Source: Gemmatimonadota bacterium (GTDB taxonomy: Bacteria; Gemmatimonadota; Gemmatimonadetes; Longimicrobiales; Gaopeijiaceae). From it: a DNA stretch of 64,000 bases. Each line of letters begins with the position of its first letter. The stretch's first letter is position 1. A model generated the notes under the pieces. That model was not told the origin of the DNA. It saw only the letters and a list, made by a program, of their open reading frames with translations, and searched no databases. This document shows, piece after piece, positions 26,207 through 34,499 of the stretch. The stretch lies in NCBI GenBank assembly GCA_022823225.1, contig JAJDXM010000050.1, positions 1-64,000 of the forward strand, read 5' to 3'. The position numbers and the translations under genes are program-made.

Positions 26207-27112
26207 TCAACCGTCCCCGGCCGGGCGCGCGGCCCAGCTCAGCTTCCGTCTGAGCGTGGCAAAGAAGGAGTGCCCGGGCAGGCGGACCAGGGGGACCTTG
26301 AAGGCCCCCATCCGCACCACGACGCGCTCGTTGGGACGCACGGTGCCCCCCTCCTGGCCATCCACCGTCAGGTAGAGCGGGTCGCGGCCGTCGAGCGCCG
26401 CAACGGTGATTTCTTCGTCGCCGGGAACGACGACGGGCCGAAGCGCCAGTGTGTGCGGCAGGATTGGGGTCACCAGGAAGCAGTTCAGCTGCGGCACGAT
26501 GATGGGCCCCCCGGCCGACAGGGAGTATGCGGTGGAGCCGGTCGGCGTGGAGAGGATCACTCCGTCGCCCGAGAAGCTGCCGATTTCCTCCAGGTCGTCC
26601 TGCCGCCCCACCCACATGTCGAGGTGCACGACCTGCGCCGCGCCCGCCTTGTGCACCACGGCGTCGTTGAGCACGGCGAAGGAAAGCCGCGCTTCACCCG
26701 CCGCGTCCCGGATCTCGGCGGCGAGCGTCTGGCGGCGTTCCACGAAAAAGTCTCCATCCAGGACGCTGCGGAGCGACTCACCGATTCCGGTCGCGGAGAC
26801 CGATGTGAGGAATCCCAGGCTCCCGAAGTTGATCCCCAGAACCGGGATGTCGCGTTCGAAGAGGAGCCGCGCCGTGCGAAGCAACGTCCCGTCGCCGCCG
26901 AGGGAAATCACGAGGTCCACCGAATGGGCGCGCAGGTCCACCGTGGCGAGGCCCGGTGCAGCAGCCGCCAATGCAGGTTCAACGGCCACGGTCGCACCGA
27001 AGTCCCCGGCAACGGCGGCGATCTCCCGGCAAGCCGCGCCGATGCGGCCCCCGGAACCACTTGCCGGCGCCCTGGCGATCACGGCGATCTTCCGGAAACG
27101 CAAGCGGCTCAT
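26207..27112 (-). CDS. nadK: NAD kinase
   Basis: A 301-residue cytosolic kinase making NADP+ from NAD+. SLGGDGTLLRTAR is the GGDG phosphate-donor motif, LNDAVVHKAG the NE/D motif and TPTGSTAYSLSAGGP the conserved glycine-rich loop. The ATG at 27112 overlaps the polyprenyl synthase stop (ATGA), so it is translationally coupled within the folD-xseA-xseB-ispA-nadK cluster. Confidence 0.96.
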   Translation of the reverse strand: MSRLRFRKIAVIARAPASGSGGRIGAACREIAAVAGDFGATVAVEPALAAAAPGLATVDLRAHSVDLVISLGGDGTLLRTARLLFERDIPVLGINFGSLGFLTSVSATGIGESLRSVLDGDFFVERRQTLAAEIRDAAGEARLSFAVLNDAVVHKAGAAQVVHLDMWVGRQDDLEEIGSFSGDGVILSTPTGSTAYSLSAGGPIIVPQLNCFLVTPILPHTLALRPVVVPGDEEITVAALDGRDPLYLTVDGQEGGTVRPNERVVVRMGAFKVPLVRLPGHSFFATLRRKLSWAARPAGDG

Positions 27113-28011
27113 CGTCGGCGTTCCACGACGAATCGGGCGAGCTGCCGCAACCGGGGGGCGGCCAGACCGGCCCGGTCCAGGATCGACAGCGCCTGAGCGA
27201 TCAGTTCGCGCCCCCGTTTGCGGGCGCCTTCAACGCCGAGCAGCAGGACATAGGTCGACTTGGCATGCTCAGCGTCGGAGGGGCGTTTGCCGAGGCTCTC
27301 CGCAGAACCCGTCGCGTCCAGCACGTCGTCCATGACCTGGAAGGCCAGACCCACCCGCCGTCCGAACGCTCCCATGGCACGGTATTCGTCGTCGCCGGCG
27401 CCGGCGGCCACCGCCCCCATCTCGAGGGAAGCGGCCAGCAGTGCCCCCGTCTTCATCCCATGGAGCCGCTCCAGCTCCTCTTCGGCAAGAGATCGCCCCT
27501 CGGCCAGGAGGTCCATCGCCTGTCCTCCGATCATTCCTCCCGCCCCGGCGGCCTCCAGCAGGAGCAGCACGATTCGGCGCGCGGCGTCCTCTCCGCATCC
27601 GGACCGCAGGGCCGACTCGAACGCCCAGGCCGCGGCCCAGGGAATCAGCACGCCTCCAGCCACCGTTGCCGCGCGCACGCCATGCGCGACATGGACCGTC
27701 GGACGGCCCCGGCGCAAGGCCGCGTCGTCCATGCACGGCAGATCATCGTGAAGCAGCGAGTACGCGTGGATCGCCTCGACCGACGCCGACAGGTCGTAGA
27801 GAGTCTCGCCGACCTCGCCGCCCAGTTCTTCGCAGGCCGTGACCAACAGCAGCGGCCGAAGGCGCTTCCCGCTGCCGATGACACCGTTTCCCAGCGCGGC
27901 GTGAAGTTCGTCGGGAACGATCCCGGCCAGCCCCGCGACGCACCTGTGCAGAGCGGCCTCCACCATCTGCCCGCGCTCGGCAAGGAACGAGTGGAGCGGC
28001 AGCTCAGCCAT
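27109..28011 (-). CDS. ispA: Polyprenyl (farnesyl/geranylgeranyl) diphosphate synthase
   Basis: A 300-residue trans-prenyltransferase joining isopentenyl diphosphate to allylic diphosphates for quinones, undecaprenyl carriers or carotenoids. The two Asp-rich magnesium sites are LLHDDLPCMDDAALRRGRP and FQVMDDVLDATG; GSGKRLRPLL is the first-arm signature. Chain length (C15 or C20) cannot be fixed by eye. The ATG at 28011 lies inside the xseB stop region (8-nt overlap). The position directly after xseB matches the widespread xseA-xseB-ispA order. Confidence 0.93.
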   Translation of the reverse strand: MAELPLHSFLAERGQMVEAALHRCVAGLAGIVPDELHAALGNGVIGSGKRLRPLLLVTACEELGGEVGETLYDLSASVEAIHAYSLLHDDLPCMDDAALRRGRPTVHVAHGVRAATVAGGVLIPWAAAWAFESALRSGCGEDAARRIVLLLLEAAGAGGMIGGQAMDLLAEGRSLAEEELERLHGMKTGALLAASLEMGAVAAGAGDDEYRAMGAFGRRVGLAFQVMDDVLDATGSAESLGKRPSDAEHAKSTYVLLLGVEGARKRGRELIAQALSILDRAGLAAPRLRQLARFVVERRR

Positions 28012-28234
28012 CGTCTCCGTCCTGGTCCTCGGCACCGTGTCCGACCAGCTCTTCGATCCTCAGCTCCGTTTCGGCCAGAATCTCCCGCGCCCGGGCCAGG
28101 TGTCCCACGCCCTCCTCGAAGAGCGCCAGGGCGTCGTCAAGGCCGAGCGCATCCGAATCAAGCAGGCGCACGATTTCCTCGATGCGTGTGATCCGGCCGT
28201 CGAGACCCGGCCCGGCGCGCGATTCATCGGCCAT
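28004..28234 (-). CDS. xseB: Exodeoxyribonuclease VII small subunit
   Basis: A 76-residue helical-hairpin protein that binds the large subunit to form exonuclease VII. RITRIEEIVRLLDSDALGLD followed by DALALFEEGVGHLARAREIL is the family pattern. The ATG at 28234 sits inside the end of xseA (11-nt overlap) and the stop overlaps ispA. An acidic DQDGDDG tail closes the protein. Confidence 0.92.
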   Translation of the reverse strand: MADESRAGPGLDGRITRIEEIVRLLDSDALGLDDALALFEEGVGHLARAREILAETELRIEELVGHGAEDQDGDDG

Positions 28235-29393
28235 TTTCTTTAGCCACGATGCAGCGAACGCTGCCGTCGACGACCCGGAGTCCGAATCTTCGGGCGGGCG
28301 TGAAATCGCGTCTGGCCCGCAGGAGCCGCCCCCGGGCGTCCAGGGGAACCGCGTAGCCACGCGCCAGGGTGGCGACGGGCGACAGCGCGTGCATGGCGGC
28401 CGCGGCCGCCGCCAGGCGATCCTCGCGTCCCCCGGCAACCCGGCGAACTCCACCGACCAGCTTCTCTCCGGCGCGCTGCACACGCCAACGACGGGCACGG
28501 GCCTGCGCACCCAATCCCCTGGCAAGACGCTGCCGGAGGCCGTCAAGACGACTGGTCAGAGCGCTCCGATCCGGCGCCACGGCTTCTGCCGCCGCCGAGG
28601 GCGTGGCGGCCCGGAGGTCGGCGACAAGGTCGCAAATCGTAACATCGGTCTCGTGTCCCACGCCGGACACCACCGGCACGGGACAGCCCGCCACGGCTCG
28701 CGCGACCGCCTCCTCGTTGAATTCCCAGAGATCCTCGAGCGAACCACCACCGCGCGCGACAATGACGAGGTCCACGCCGCGCGCAGCCACCGCGCCGATC
28801 GCCGCCCCGATTTCCGCCGCCGCGCCCCGCCCCTGCACCCTTGTGCCGCACACGAGCAGGTGCAGCCACGGGGCACGCCGCCTCGTGACTGCGACGATGT
28901 CCCGGAGCGCCGCGCCGTCAGGCGAAGTCACAACCCCCACGGCTCGCGGGAATTCCGGCAGTTCGCGCTTGCGCGCCGGATCGGTCAGGCCCTCTGCGGC
29001 CAGTTTCCGCCGCAGTCGGTCGAAGGCCAGCTTCCAGATCCCGCCGGCTTCCTCGGCCTCGAGCCGGCTCACGACGAACTGGTAGCCGCCGCGCGCCTCG
29101 TACAGCGTCAGGCCCCCGAACAGGCGCAGGGTCATCCCCTCCTCGGGATCGGTCGGAAGCCTTGCGGCCTCGCGCCGGAACATGACGCATCTCAGCTGGG
29201 CGGCGCTGTCCCTCAGGGTAAAGTAGCAGTGACCCGAACGCTGCCGGCGAAAGTTCGCCACTTCGCCCGTGACCCATAGTTGGGGCAGGGTCTGCTCAAG
29301 GAGAAGACGGACGGCCCGGTTGACCTGGCGAACGGTCCACACCCGCGGCTCGGCGGGCCGATCCTCCCGGAACAGCTCGAGATTGTCGCTCAC
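28224..29393 (-). CDS. xseA: Exodeoxyribonuclease VII large subunit
   Basis: A 389-residue single-strand-specific nuclease. An N-terminal OB-fold ([20 protein letters not shown]) is followed by the catalytic region with [32 protein letters not shown] and [20 protein letters not shown], then a coiled coil and a short C-terminal segment (LARGYAVPL). It is shorter than the roughly 450-residue E. coli enzyme, with the coiled coil reduced. The GTG at 29393 overlaps the folD stop (GTGA). Confidence 0.94.
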   Translation of the reverse strand: MSDNLELFREDRPAEPRVWTVRQVNRAVRLLLEQTLPQLWVTGEVANFRRQRSGHCYFTLRDSAAQLRCVMFRREAARLPTDPEEGMTLRLFGGLTLYEARGGYQFVVSRLEAEEAGGIWKLAFDRLRRKLAAEGLTDPARKRELPEFPRAVGVVTSPDGAALRDIVAVTRRRAPWLHLLVCGTRVQGRGAAAEIGAAIGAVAARGVDLVIVARGGGSLEDLWEFNEEAVARAVAGCPVPVVSGVGHETDVTICDLVADLRAATPSAAAEAVAPDRSALTSRLDGLRQRLARGLGAQARARRWRVQRAGEKLVGGVRRVAGGREDRLAAAAAAMHALSPVATLARGYAVPLDARGRLLRARRDFTPARRFGLRVVDGSVRCIVAKENGR

Positions 29394-30283
29394 CGCCCGG
29401 CCCTTCCGAGCCGGAGCGCCGCTTCGACCGTGTTGGAAAGCAGCATGGCTATGGTCATGGGTCCAACGCCTCCGGGCACGGGGGTGATCGCGCCCGCCAC
29501 CTCGCGCACGCCGTCGAAGTCGGCATCTCCAACGACGCGGTAGCCGCGCGGGTGGCCGGGATCGTCGACGCGGTTCGTCCCGACGTCGATGACCGTCGCC
29601 CCGGGCCGCACCATGTCCCTGGTGATCGTGTTCGGCCAGCCCACGGCGACGATGAGTATGTCGGCCGTGCGTGTGAGCGCGCCCAGGTCGGCGGTCCGGC
29701 TGTGGGCCACGCTGACGGTTGCGTTGCCCCCGGGCGCCCGCCGAAGGAGCAGCAGGGCCATCGGCTTGCCGACGATGTTGGACCGGCCCACCACGACCGC
29801 GTGCTTGCCAGAGGGGTCGATGCCGCTGCGGACCAGCATCTCGATGACGCCGCGGGGCGTGCAGGGCGCCAGAACATCGGGATCGCCGGTGGCCAGCCGG
29901 CCCACATTCACAGGGTGAAAGCCGTCGACATCCTTCGCCGGATCGATGGCCAGCAGCACCTTCGACTCGTCGATCTGCCGGGGCAGGGGCAGCTGGACCA
30001 GGATTCCGTGAATGGCGGGGTTGGTGTTCAGTTCTCCGATCAGCCCGAGGAGATCGTCCTCGGACGCGGAATCCGGCAGGGTAACGTGGTGCGAGTGAAT
30101 CCCGGCTTCCGCGGCGGCCCGCTTCTTCATTCCGACGTACAGCCTGCTGGCGGGATCCTCCCCGACCAGGACCGTCGCCAGCCCCGGAACGAGCCCCTCC
30201 TCCGCCAGGGCGGCGACCTGCGCATTGAGTTCGTTCCGGATCGTCCGGGCTATGTCCTTTCCTGAAATGATGCGTGCCGGCAT
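29390..30283 (-). CDS. folD: Methylenetetrahydrofolate dehydrogenase/cyclohydrolase
   Basis: A 297-residue bifunctional enzyme interconverting methylene-, methenyl- and formyl-tetrahydrofolate. [14 protein letters not shown] holds the active-site Tyr and Lys of the family, [13 protein letters not shown] and [12 protein letters not shown] are signature strings, and [14 protein letters not shown] begins the nucleotide-binding site. The ATG at 30283 gives normal length. It lies 29 nt after rny and overlaps xseA by 4 nt. Confidence 0.96.
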   Translation of the reverse strand: MPARIISGKDIARTIRNELNAQVAALAEEGLVPGLATVLVGEDPASRLYVGMKKRAAAEAGIHSHHVTLPDSASEDDLLGLIGELNTNPAIHGILVQLPLPRQIDESKVLLAIDPAKDVDGFHPVNVGRLATGDPDVLAPCTPRGVIEMLVRSGIDPSGKHAVVVGRSNIVGKPMALLLLRRAPGGNATVSVAHSRTADLGALTRTADILIVAVGWPNTITRDMVRPGATVIDVGTNRVDDPGHPRGYRVVGDADFDGVREVAGAITPVPGGVGPMTIAMLLSNTVEAALRLGRAGR

Positions 30284-30312
30284 GCAATCTCCTCTGGCGC
30301 CGGGTGACGGTA

Positions 30313-31878
30313 TCAGCGTGCGAAATCGACGGCCCGGGTTTCGCGGATGACCACAACCTTGATCTGGCCCGGGTACTGAAGTTCACTCTCGATCTTCCTG
30401 GCCACCGCCTCCGAGATCAGGGCCATGTCCTCGTCGGACACCCTTTCCGGTTCGACCATCACGCGCAGTTCGCGTCCAGCCTGAATGGCGAAGCATCGGA
30501 CCACGCCGGGGTGCTCGGTGGCGATCTCTTCCAGCTTCTCGAGGCGCTTGACGTACCCTTCGAACATCTCGCGGCGCGCGCCCGGCCGTGATCCGCTGAT
30601 CGCATCCGCGGCGGTGACGAGCCAGGCCTCCACGTAGCGGTGCGGCTCCTCGTCGTGATGGGCGCGGATCGCGTTCAGCACCACGTCCGGCTCCTTGAAG
30701 CGCTTGCAGAGCCGGTGGCCAAGCTCCACGTGCGTGAGTTCCTGCTCGTGGGTCAACCCCTTGCCCACATCGTGCAAGAGCCCGGCCCGTCTCGCCATCT
30801 TCACGTCCAGGCCCATCTCGGCGGCCATGTTCCCCGCCAGCACCGCTACCTCTCTGGCATGCCCGAGCTGGTTCTGCCCGAACGAGGTACGGTACTTCAG
30901 CGCCCCGAGGACCTTCACGATCTCCGGGTGGACGTTGTGGATTCCGAGCCCGTAGAGCGCCTCTTCCGCGGCCTCGCGCATCTCCTTTTCCACATCCTTC
31001 CCGCACCTGGCGACCACCTCCTCGATCCGCCCGGGATGAATGCGGCCATCCTCGATCAGACGGGCCAGCGCCAGCCGTGCGACCTCGCGGCGCACCGGGT
31101 TGTAGCCCGACAACACCACGGCCTCGGGAGTATCGTCGATGATCACATCGATCCCTGTCGCCTGCTCGAAAGCGCGGATGTTGCGGCCCTCGCGCCCGAT
31201 GATCCGCCCCTTCATCTCGTCCGACGGGAGCTGGACCACCGACACGGTCAGCTGTGCCGTCTCGTCGGCCGCCATGCGCTGGATCGCCATGGCAATAACC
31301 CTCTTGGCCTCGCGCTCCGCGGTGCGCTGCGCTTCCTCCTTGATCTCCCGCACGCTGTTTGCGGCCTCTGCACGGGCACGGTCCTCAAGGTCCGCAAGGA
31401 GTTCCGCCCTGGCTTCCTCGGAGGTCATCCCCGCAAGCGACTCGAGGCGGGCACGGGTTTCCACGAGGATCTGCTTCGACTCTTCCCTGCGCCGGCCGAG
31501 GCTGTCCTCCGCGGCGCCCAGCTCGCGGGCGCGCTGCTCCAATGTCTCCTGCCGGCGGTCCAGCTGGTCGGTTTTGCGATCCGCGGCTTCGAAGCGCTGC
31601 ACCAGCCGCCTCTCTCCCCGCTCGACTTCTTCGCGGCGGCGGCTCTCTTCGGATTCCCAGGTCTCGCGAAGCCGCAGGGCGCTTTCCCTGGCCTGCAGCT
31701 CGGCAGCGCGACGGAGGTTTTCCGCCTCTTCCTCTGCCCTGTTGCGGATGCGTGACGCTTCGTCCCGTGCTGCCTCTGTCTCCCTACGCTGTCGCGCCCG
31801 CTCCAGGCCCCTTCCGAAAAAGAAGGCCGCGACCGCAACGGCCACGCCGACCGCCAGGGAAATACCCAGCGGAATCAT
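30313..31878 (-). CDS. rny: Ribonuclease Y
   Basis: A 521-residue membrane-anchored endoribonuclease that starts mRNA decay. An N-terminal helix ([18 protein letters not shown]) is followed by a long charged coiled coil (about residues 25-200), a KH domain ([38 protein letters not shown]) and an HD phosphohydrolase domain ([13 protein letters not shown]). Together these form the complete RNase Y architecture. It begins the run of coupled genes to recN; the 141-nt upstream gap separates it from the cytochrome gene. Confidence 0.96.
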   Translation of the reverse strand: MIPLGISLAVGVAVAVAAFFFGRGLERARQRRETEAARDEASRIRNRAEEEAENLRRAAELQARESALRLRETWESEESRRREEVERGERRLVQRFEAADRKTDQLDRRQETLEQRARELGAAEDSLGRRREESKQILVETRARLESLAGMTSEEARAELLADLEDRARAEAANSVREIKEEAQRTAEREAKRVIAMAIQRMAADETAQLTVSVVQLPSDEMKGRIIGREGRNIRAFEQATGIDVIIDDTPEAVVLSGYNPVRREVARLALARLIEDGRIHPGRIEEVVARCGKDVEKEMREAAEEALYGLGIHNVHPEIVKVLGALKYRTSFGQNQLGHAREVAVLAGNMAAEMGLDVKMARRAGLLHDVGKGLTHEQELTHVELGHRLCKRFKEPDVVLNAIRAHHDEEPHRYVEAWLVTAADAISGSRPGARREMFEGYVKRLEKLEEIATEHPGVVRCFAIQAGRELRVMVEPERVSDEDMALISEAVARKIESELQYPGQIKVVVIRETRAVDFAR

Positions 31879-32019
31879 GTATTCTCTCCAAGACCGGGCC
31901 GCAACCCGGCCGCAAGGCTCGATATGCGAACCCCGGCCCTTGATCCTGCCGGGTGTTCCCTCTCATGCCTCTACAGTAGGCCGCGGCCGGGTGGGTGGCA
32001 AGCGGGCGGCGAAATGTCC

Positions 32020-32622
32020 CTATCGGACGACGGGCCCGCCCGTGCGGTCGTCGGGTACGAAACGATCGCGTGCGGGCATGGAGATGTTCCGAAGGGACTC
32101 CGCGTCCAGAACGGCATCGTCGGGCACCAATCCGTTGAGGTTCAGAACGAATGCCACGACGGCATAGACCTCGTCGTCGGTGAGGGTGCCCGGGGTCGTC
32201 TGCGGCATGGCTCGCCGCGTGTAGTCGAAGAGCGTCGTGGCGTAGGGCCAGTATGCTCCGACCGCACGGCCGGGCGGCCATTCCTCCCAGGGCGCGGTGC
32301 TGACGAGGCGGTCGTTGGGCCCTTCGATTCCGGTCGGTCCGTGGCATTGCAGGCAGGAGATCTCGTAGACCCTCCGGCCCTCGGCGACCGAACCGCTGCC
32401 TGGCGGGAGGCCCTCACCATCGGGTTTGACATCAATGTCCCAGAGCGCGACCCGCTCCTCGGACGCGGGCGTGCCGAAGCCGAAGCGATCCGGCGCATGG
32501 CCGGCGAGGCCGGTGGCATCGGGCTCACCGCCGGCATCGGGTGCGGGGCTCCCATCCGGCGCACAGCCGGCTGCGGCAAGCAGGCCCGAGGCGACCAGCG
32601 CGCACACCTTCGCCGGGCCCAT
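32020..32622 (-). CDS. Exported cytochrome c, partner of the sulfite dehydrogenase
   Basis: A 200-residue protein with an N-terminal export signal ending in LLAAAGCAPDG, a possible lipoprotein cleavage site. It has one haem site, SCLQCHG (CxxCH), and a plausible methionine ligand in RRAMPQTTPG. Its ATG overlaps the TGA of the upstream molybdenum enzyme gene (TGATG), so it most likely accepts that enzyme's electrons in the periplasm, as SorB does for SorA. It is the last gene of the infC-to-cytochrome run. Confidence 0.85.
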   Translation of the reverse strand: MGPAKVCALVASGLLAAAGCAPDGSPAPDAGGEPDATGLAGHAPDRFGFGTPASEERVALWDIDVKPDGEGLPPGSGSVAEGRRVYEISCLQCHGPTGIEGPNDRLVSTAPWEEWPPGRAVGAYWPYATTLFDYTRRAMPQTTPGTLTDDEVYAVVAFVLNLNGLVPDDAVLDAESLRNISMPARDRFVPDDRTGGPVVR

Positions 32623-33890
32623 CAGACCAGGTCCCCGAGCCCGAAGGTCACGACGCCGTCCGCCGCAACCTTCCAGGCACGCTGATGGTTGTGGTGGTAG
32701 GCCGTTCGTTCGCCACGGGCGTCCCACAGCTGGTGCACCGTCGGCTGCACGTATCCCGTCTCGTCGGTGGCACGGCTCAGGATGATCGTCTCGCGGCCGT
32801 GCCAGTTCCAGAGATGGCGGAAGCGCACCGTCGACTTTGACAGAACGGGCGGCTGGAGCACAGCATCCGCCCAGGTGCGCCCGCCGTCGACGCTGACCTC
32901 GACCCGGGTGATGCGTCCCCGTCCCGTCCAGGCCAGTCCCTCGATCTCCCACCAGCCACGCTCGGGCAGGACGTAGGGGTATGACGGGAATGTGATGATG
33001 GACTTCGCATCCATGACGAAGCTGAATTGCCGCGCGGTGCCGTCCTTGAGCGGATCGGTGTAGCGCGACGTCTCGTCGCGGGTCATGGTCGGGCGGTCGG
33101 TCACCTCGATCCGCCGCAGCCACTTCACCATCGCGTTGCCCTCCCAGCCCGGGAGCAGCAGACGCACCGGATACCCCTGTTCAGGGCGGATGGCTTCGCC
33201 GTTCTGGCCGTAGGCGAGCATCGCGTCGCCCATCGCCTTGTCCAGGGGCACGCTGCGCGCCATCACCGCGGCGTCCCTGCCCTCGGCCAGGATCCAGCTC
33301 GCGCCGGGCCTCACGCCCACCTCCCTCAGAATCGTCGAGAGCATGACGCCGGTCCATTCGCTGGTGCTGAGCAGTCCGTCGAGCTGCTGGGGTGTGATCG
33401 ACACCGGCATCCTGCCGCGGCTGTACGCGCCGCCGCCGTTGCCCGAACACTCGATGAAGCAGATGCGGGAGACCTGCGGATACCTCCGGAGGTCGGCCAT
33501 GCGAAAGACCGTAGGCCGTTCGACCATCCCGTGCACCAGCAGCTCGTGCTCTTCCTGGGCGATCTCCGGAACCCCCGCGTGGTGCCGCTCGAAGTGAAGA
33601 TCGGAGGGAGTGATGGTGCCCTGCAGTTCCTGCAGCGGCGTGCGAGACGAGCTTGAGAGCGCCAGAGTTCGCAGCAGGCGCCGCGGCTGCTCGCCGGGCG
33701 CGCGCCGTCCCACCTCCGAGACGAAGCGTCCAGGCACCCTGGTCGGATCCTGCGGCTGGACGGCCTCCTCCTGTGGCCCGGTCGCCTTTAAGGCATCCAG
33801 CCGGGTCATCGCCAGGCCGGTTGCGGCCGTACCGGCGGCCGCGGCAAGCCATGCACGCCGGGAGAGCCCGGAACGGTCCTGGTTCGGCAT
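32622..33890 (-). CDS. Molybdopterin-dependent sulfite dehydrogenase (SorA/SoxC-like)
   Basis: A 422-residue periplasmic enzyme expected to oxidise sulfite to sulfate. A twin-arginine-type signal (LSRRAWLAAAAGTAATGLA) is followed by the sulfite-oxidase Mo-pterin domain, with the molybdenum-binding Cys in CFIECSGNGGG and pterin contacts in YPVRLLLPGWEGNAMVKWL. A C-terminal dimerisation domain follows (ITRVEVSVDGGRTWADA). The ATG at 33890 lies 4 nt after zapA, an odd neighbour for a respiratory enzyme. SoxC of thiosulfate oxidation and SorA are hard to separate; no other sox genes are in view. Confidence 0.9.
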   Translation of the reverse strand: MPNQDRSGLSRRAWLAAAAGTAATGLAMTRLDALKATGPQEEAVQPQDPTRVPGRFVSEVGRRAPGEQPRRLLRTLALSSSSRTPLQELQGTITPSDLHFERHHAGVPEIAQEEHELLVHGMVERPTVFRMADLRRYPQVSRICFIECSGNGGGAYSRGRMPVSITPQQLDGLLSTSEWTGVMLSTILREVGVRPGASWILAEGRDAAVMARSVPLDKAMGDAMLAYGQNGEAIRPEQGYPVRLLLPGWEGNAMVKWLRRIEVTDRPTMTRDETSRYTDPLKDGTARQFSFVMDAKSIITFPSYPYVLPERGWWEIEGLAWTGRGRITRVEVSVDGGRTWADAVLQPPVLSKSTVRFRHLWNWHGRETIILSRATDETGYVQPTVHQLWDARGERTAYHHNHQRAWKVAADGVVTFGLGDLV

Positions 33891-33894
33891 GTCG

Positions 33895-34191
33895 TCAGTC
33901 CTCACTGGTTGGGCTTTCGATCGCGGTCTCGATGCGATCGGCCATCGCGCGCGACCGCTTGCGCACGCCGGATCGATGCTTGAACAGCTCGTCCGCGAGC
34001 GACAGCGCCGCCATGATCGCCGTCTTCTTCGCGACCGGACTCGCGTCGCCGCTGATCGCCCGCATGCGCGCGTCCACCAGGGCGGCGCAGCGGCGGGCGT
34101 GCTCCGCGTCCGCATCGGTGCGCAACGTGTAGCTCTCGCCGGCGATCTCCACCGTGATGGCGGTGTGACGCCCTGTTTCGTCCTCGTTCAT
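33895..34191 (-). CDS. zapA: Cell division protein ZapA
   Basis: A 98-residue FtsZ-associated protein that bundles protofilaments at the division site. VEIAGESYTLRTDADAEHAR followed by RCAALVDARM is the N-terminal globular pattern, followed by an amphipathic helix (TAIMAALSLADELFK). It starts in an ATGA overlap with the coiled-coil gene upstream. Location just after pheT is common for zapA. Confidence 0.88.
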   Translation of the reverse strand: MNEDETGRHTAITVEIAGESYTLRTDADAEHARRCAALVDARMRAISGDASPVAKKTAIMAALSLADELFKHRSGVRKRSRAMADRIETAIESPTSED

Positions 34192-34499
34192 CGCCGATCC
34201 TCCAGAAAACGAATGCTCGCGAGGATGCGGTCGACACCCTCGCGTCCCCGCCGGATCCGGTCACGCAGGTCCTCGTTTTCCGCTTCCAGTTCCTTCACCC
34301 GTTCGGCCAGCGCCGCGGGGTCCTGTCTTCCGTCGACGAACTGGCGAAGCAGCTGGTCGCTGCGCTCGGCGCGGTCCTGGGCCTCCTTCACCTGCCGACG
34401 AGTTGCGTGCAATTCCTTGACCACGCGATCGACCGCGTCTTCCAGCGCAGCCATCGCCGGGTCTCGGTCACCGGACCCATCAGCTCCTGGGTTCGACAC
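34188..34499 (-). CDS. Small coiled-coil protein between pheT and zapA
   Basis: A 103-residue, highly charged protein, helical for nearly its full length (AALEDAVDRVVKELHATRRQ; VKELEAENEDLRDRIRRGRE). I recognise no named family with certainty. Tight coupling (20-nt overlap with pheT, ATGA overlap with zapA) and its coiled-coil nature suggest a ZapB-like division partner of ZapA, by context only. Confidence 0.7.
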   Translation of the reverse strand: MSNPGADGSGDRDPAMAALEDAVDRVVKELHATRRQVKEAQDRAERSDQLLRQFVDGRQDPAALAERVKELEAENEDLRDRIRRGREGVDRILASIRFLEDRR

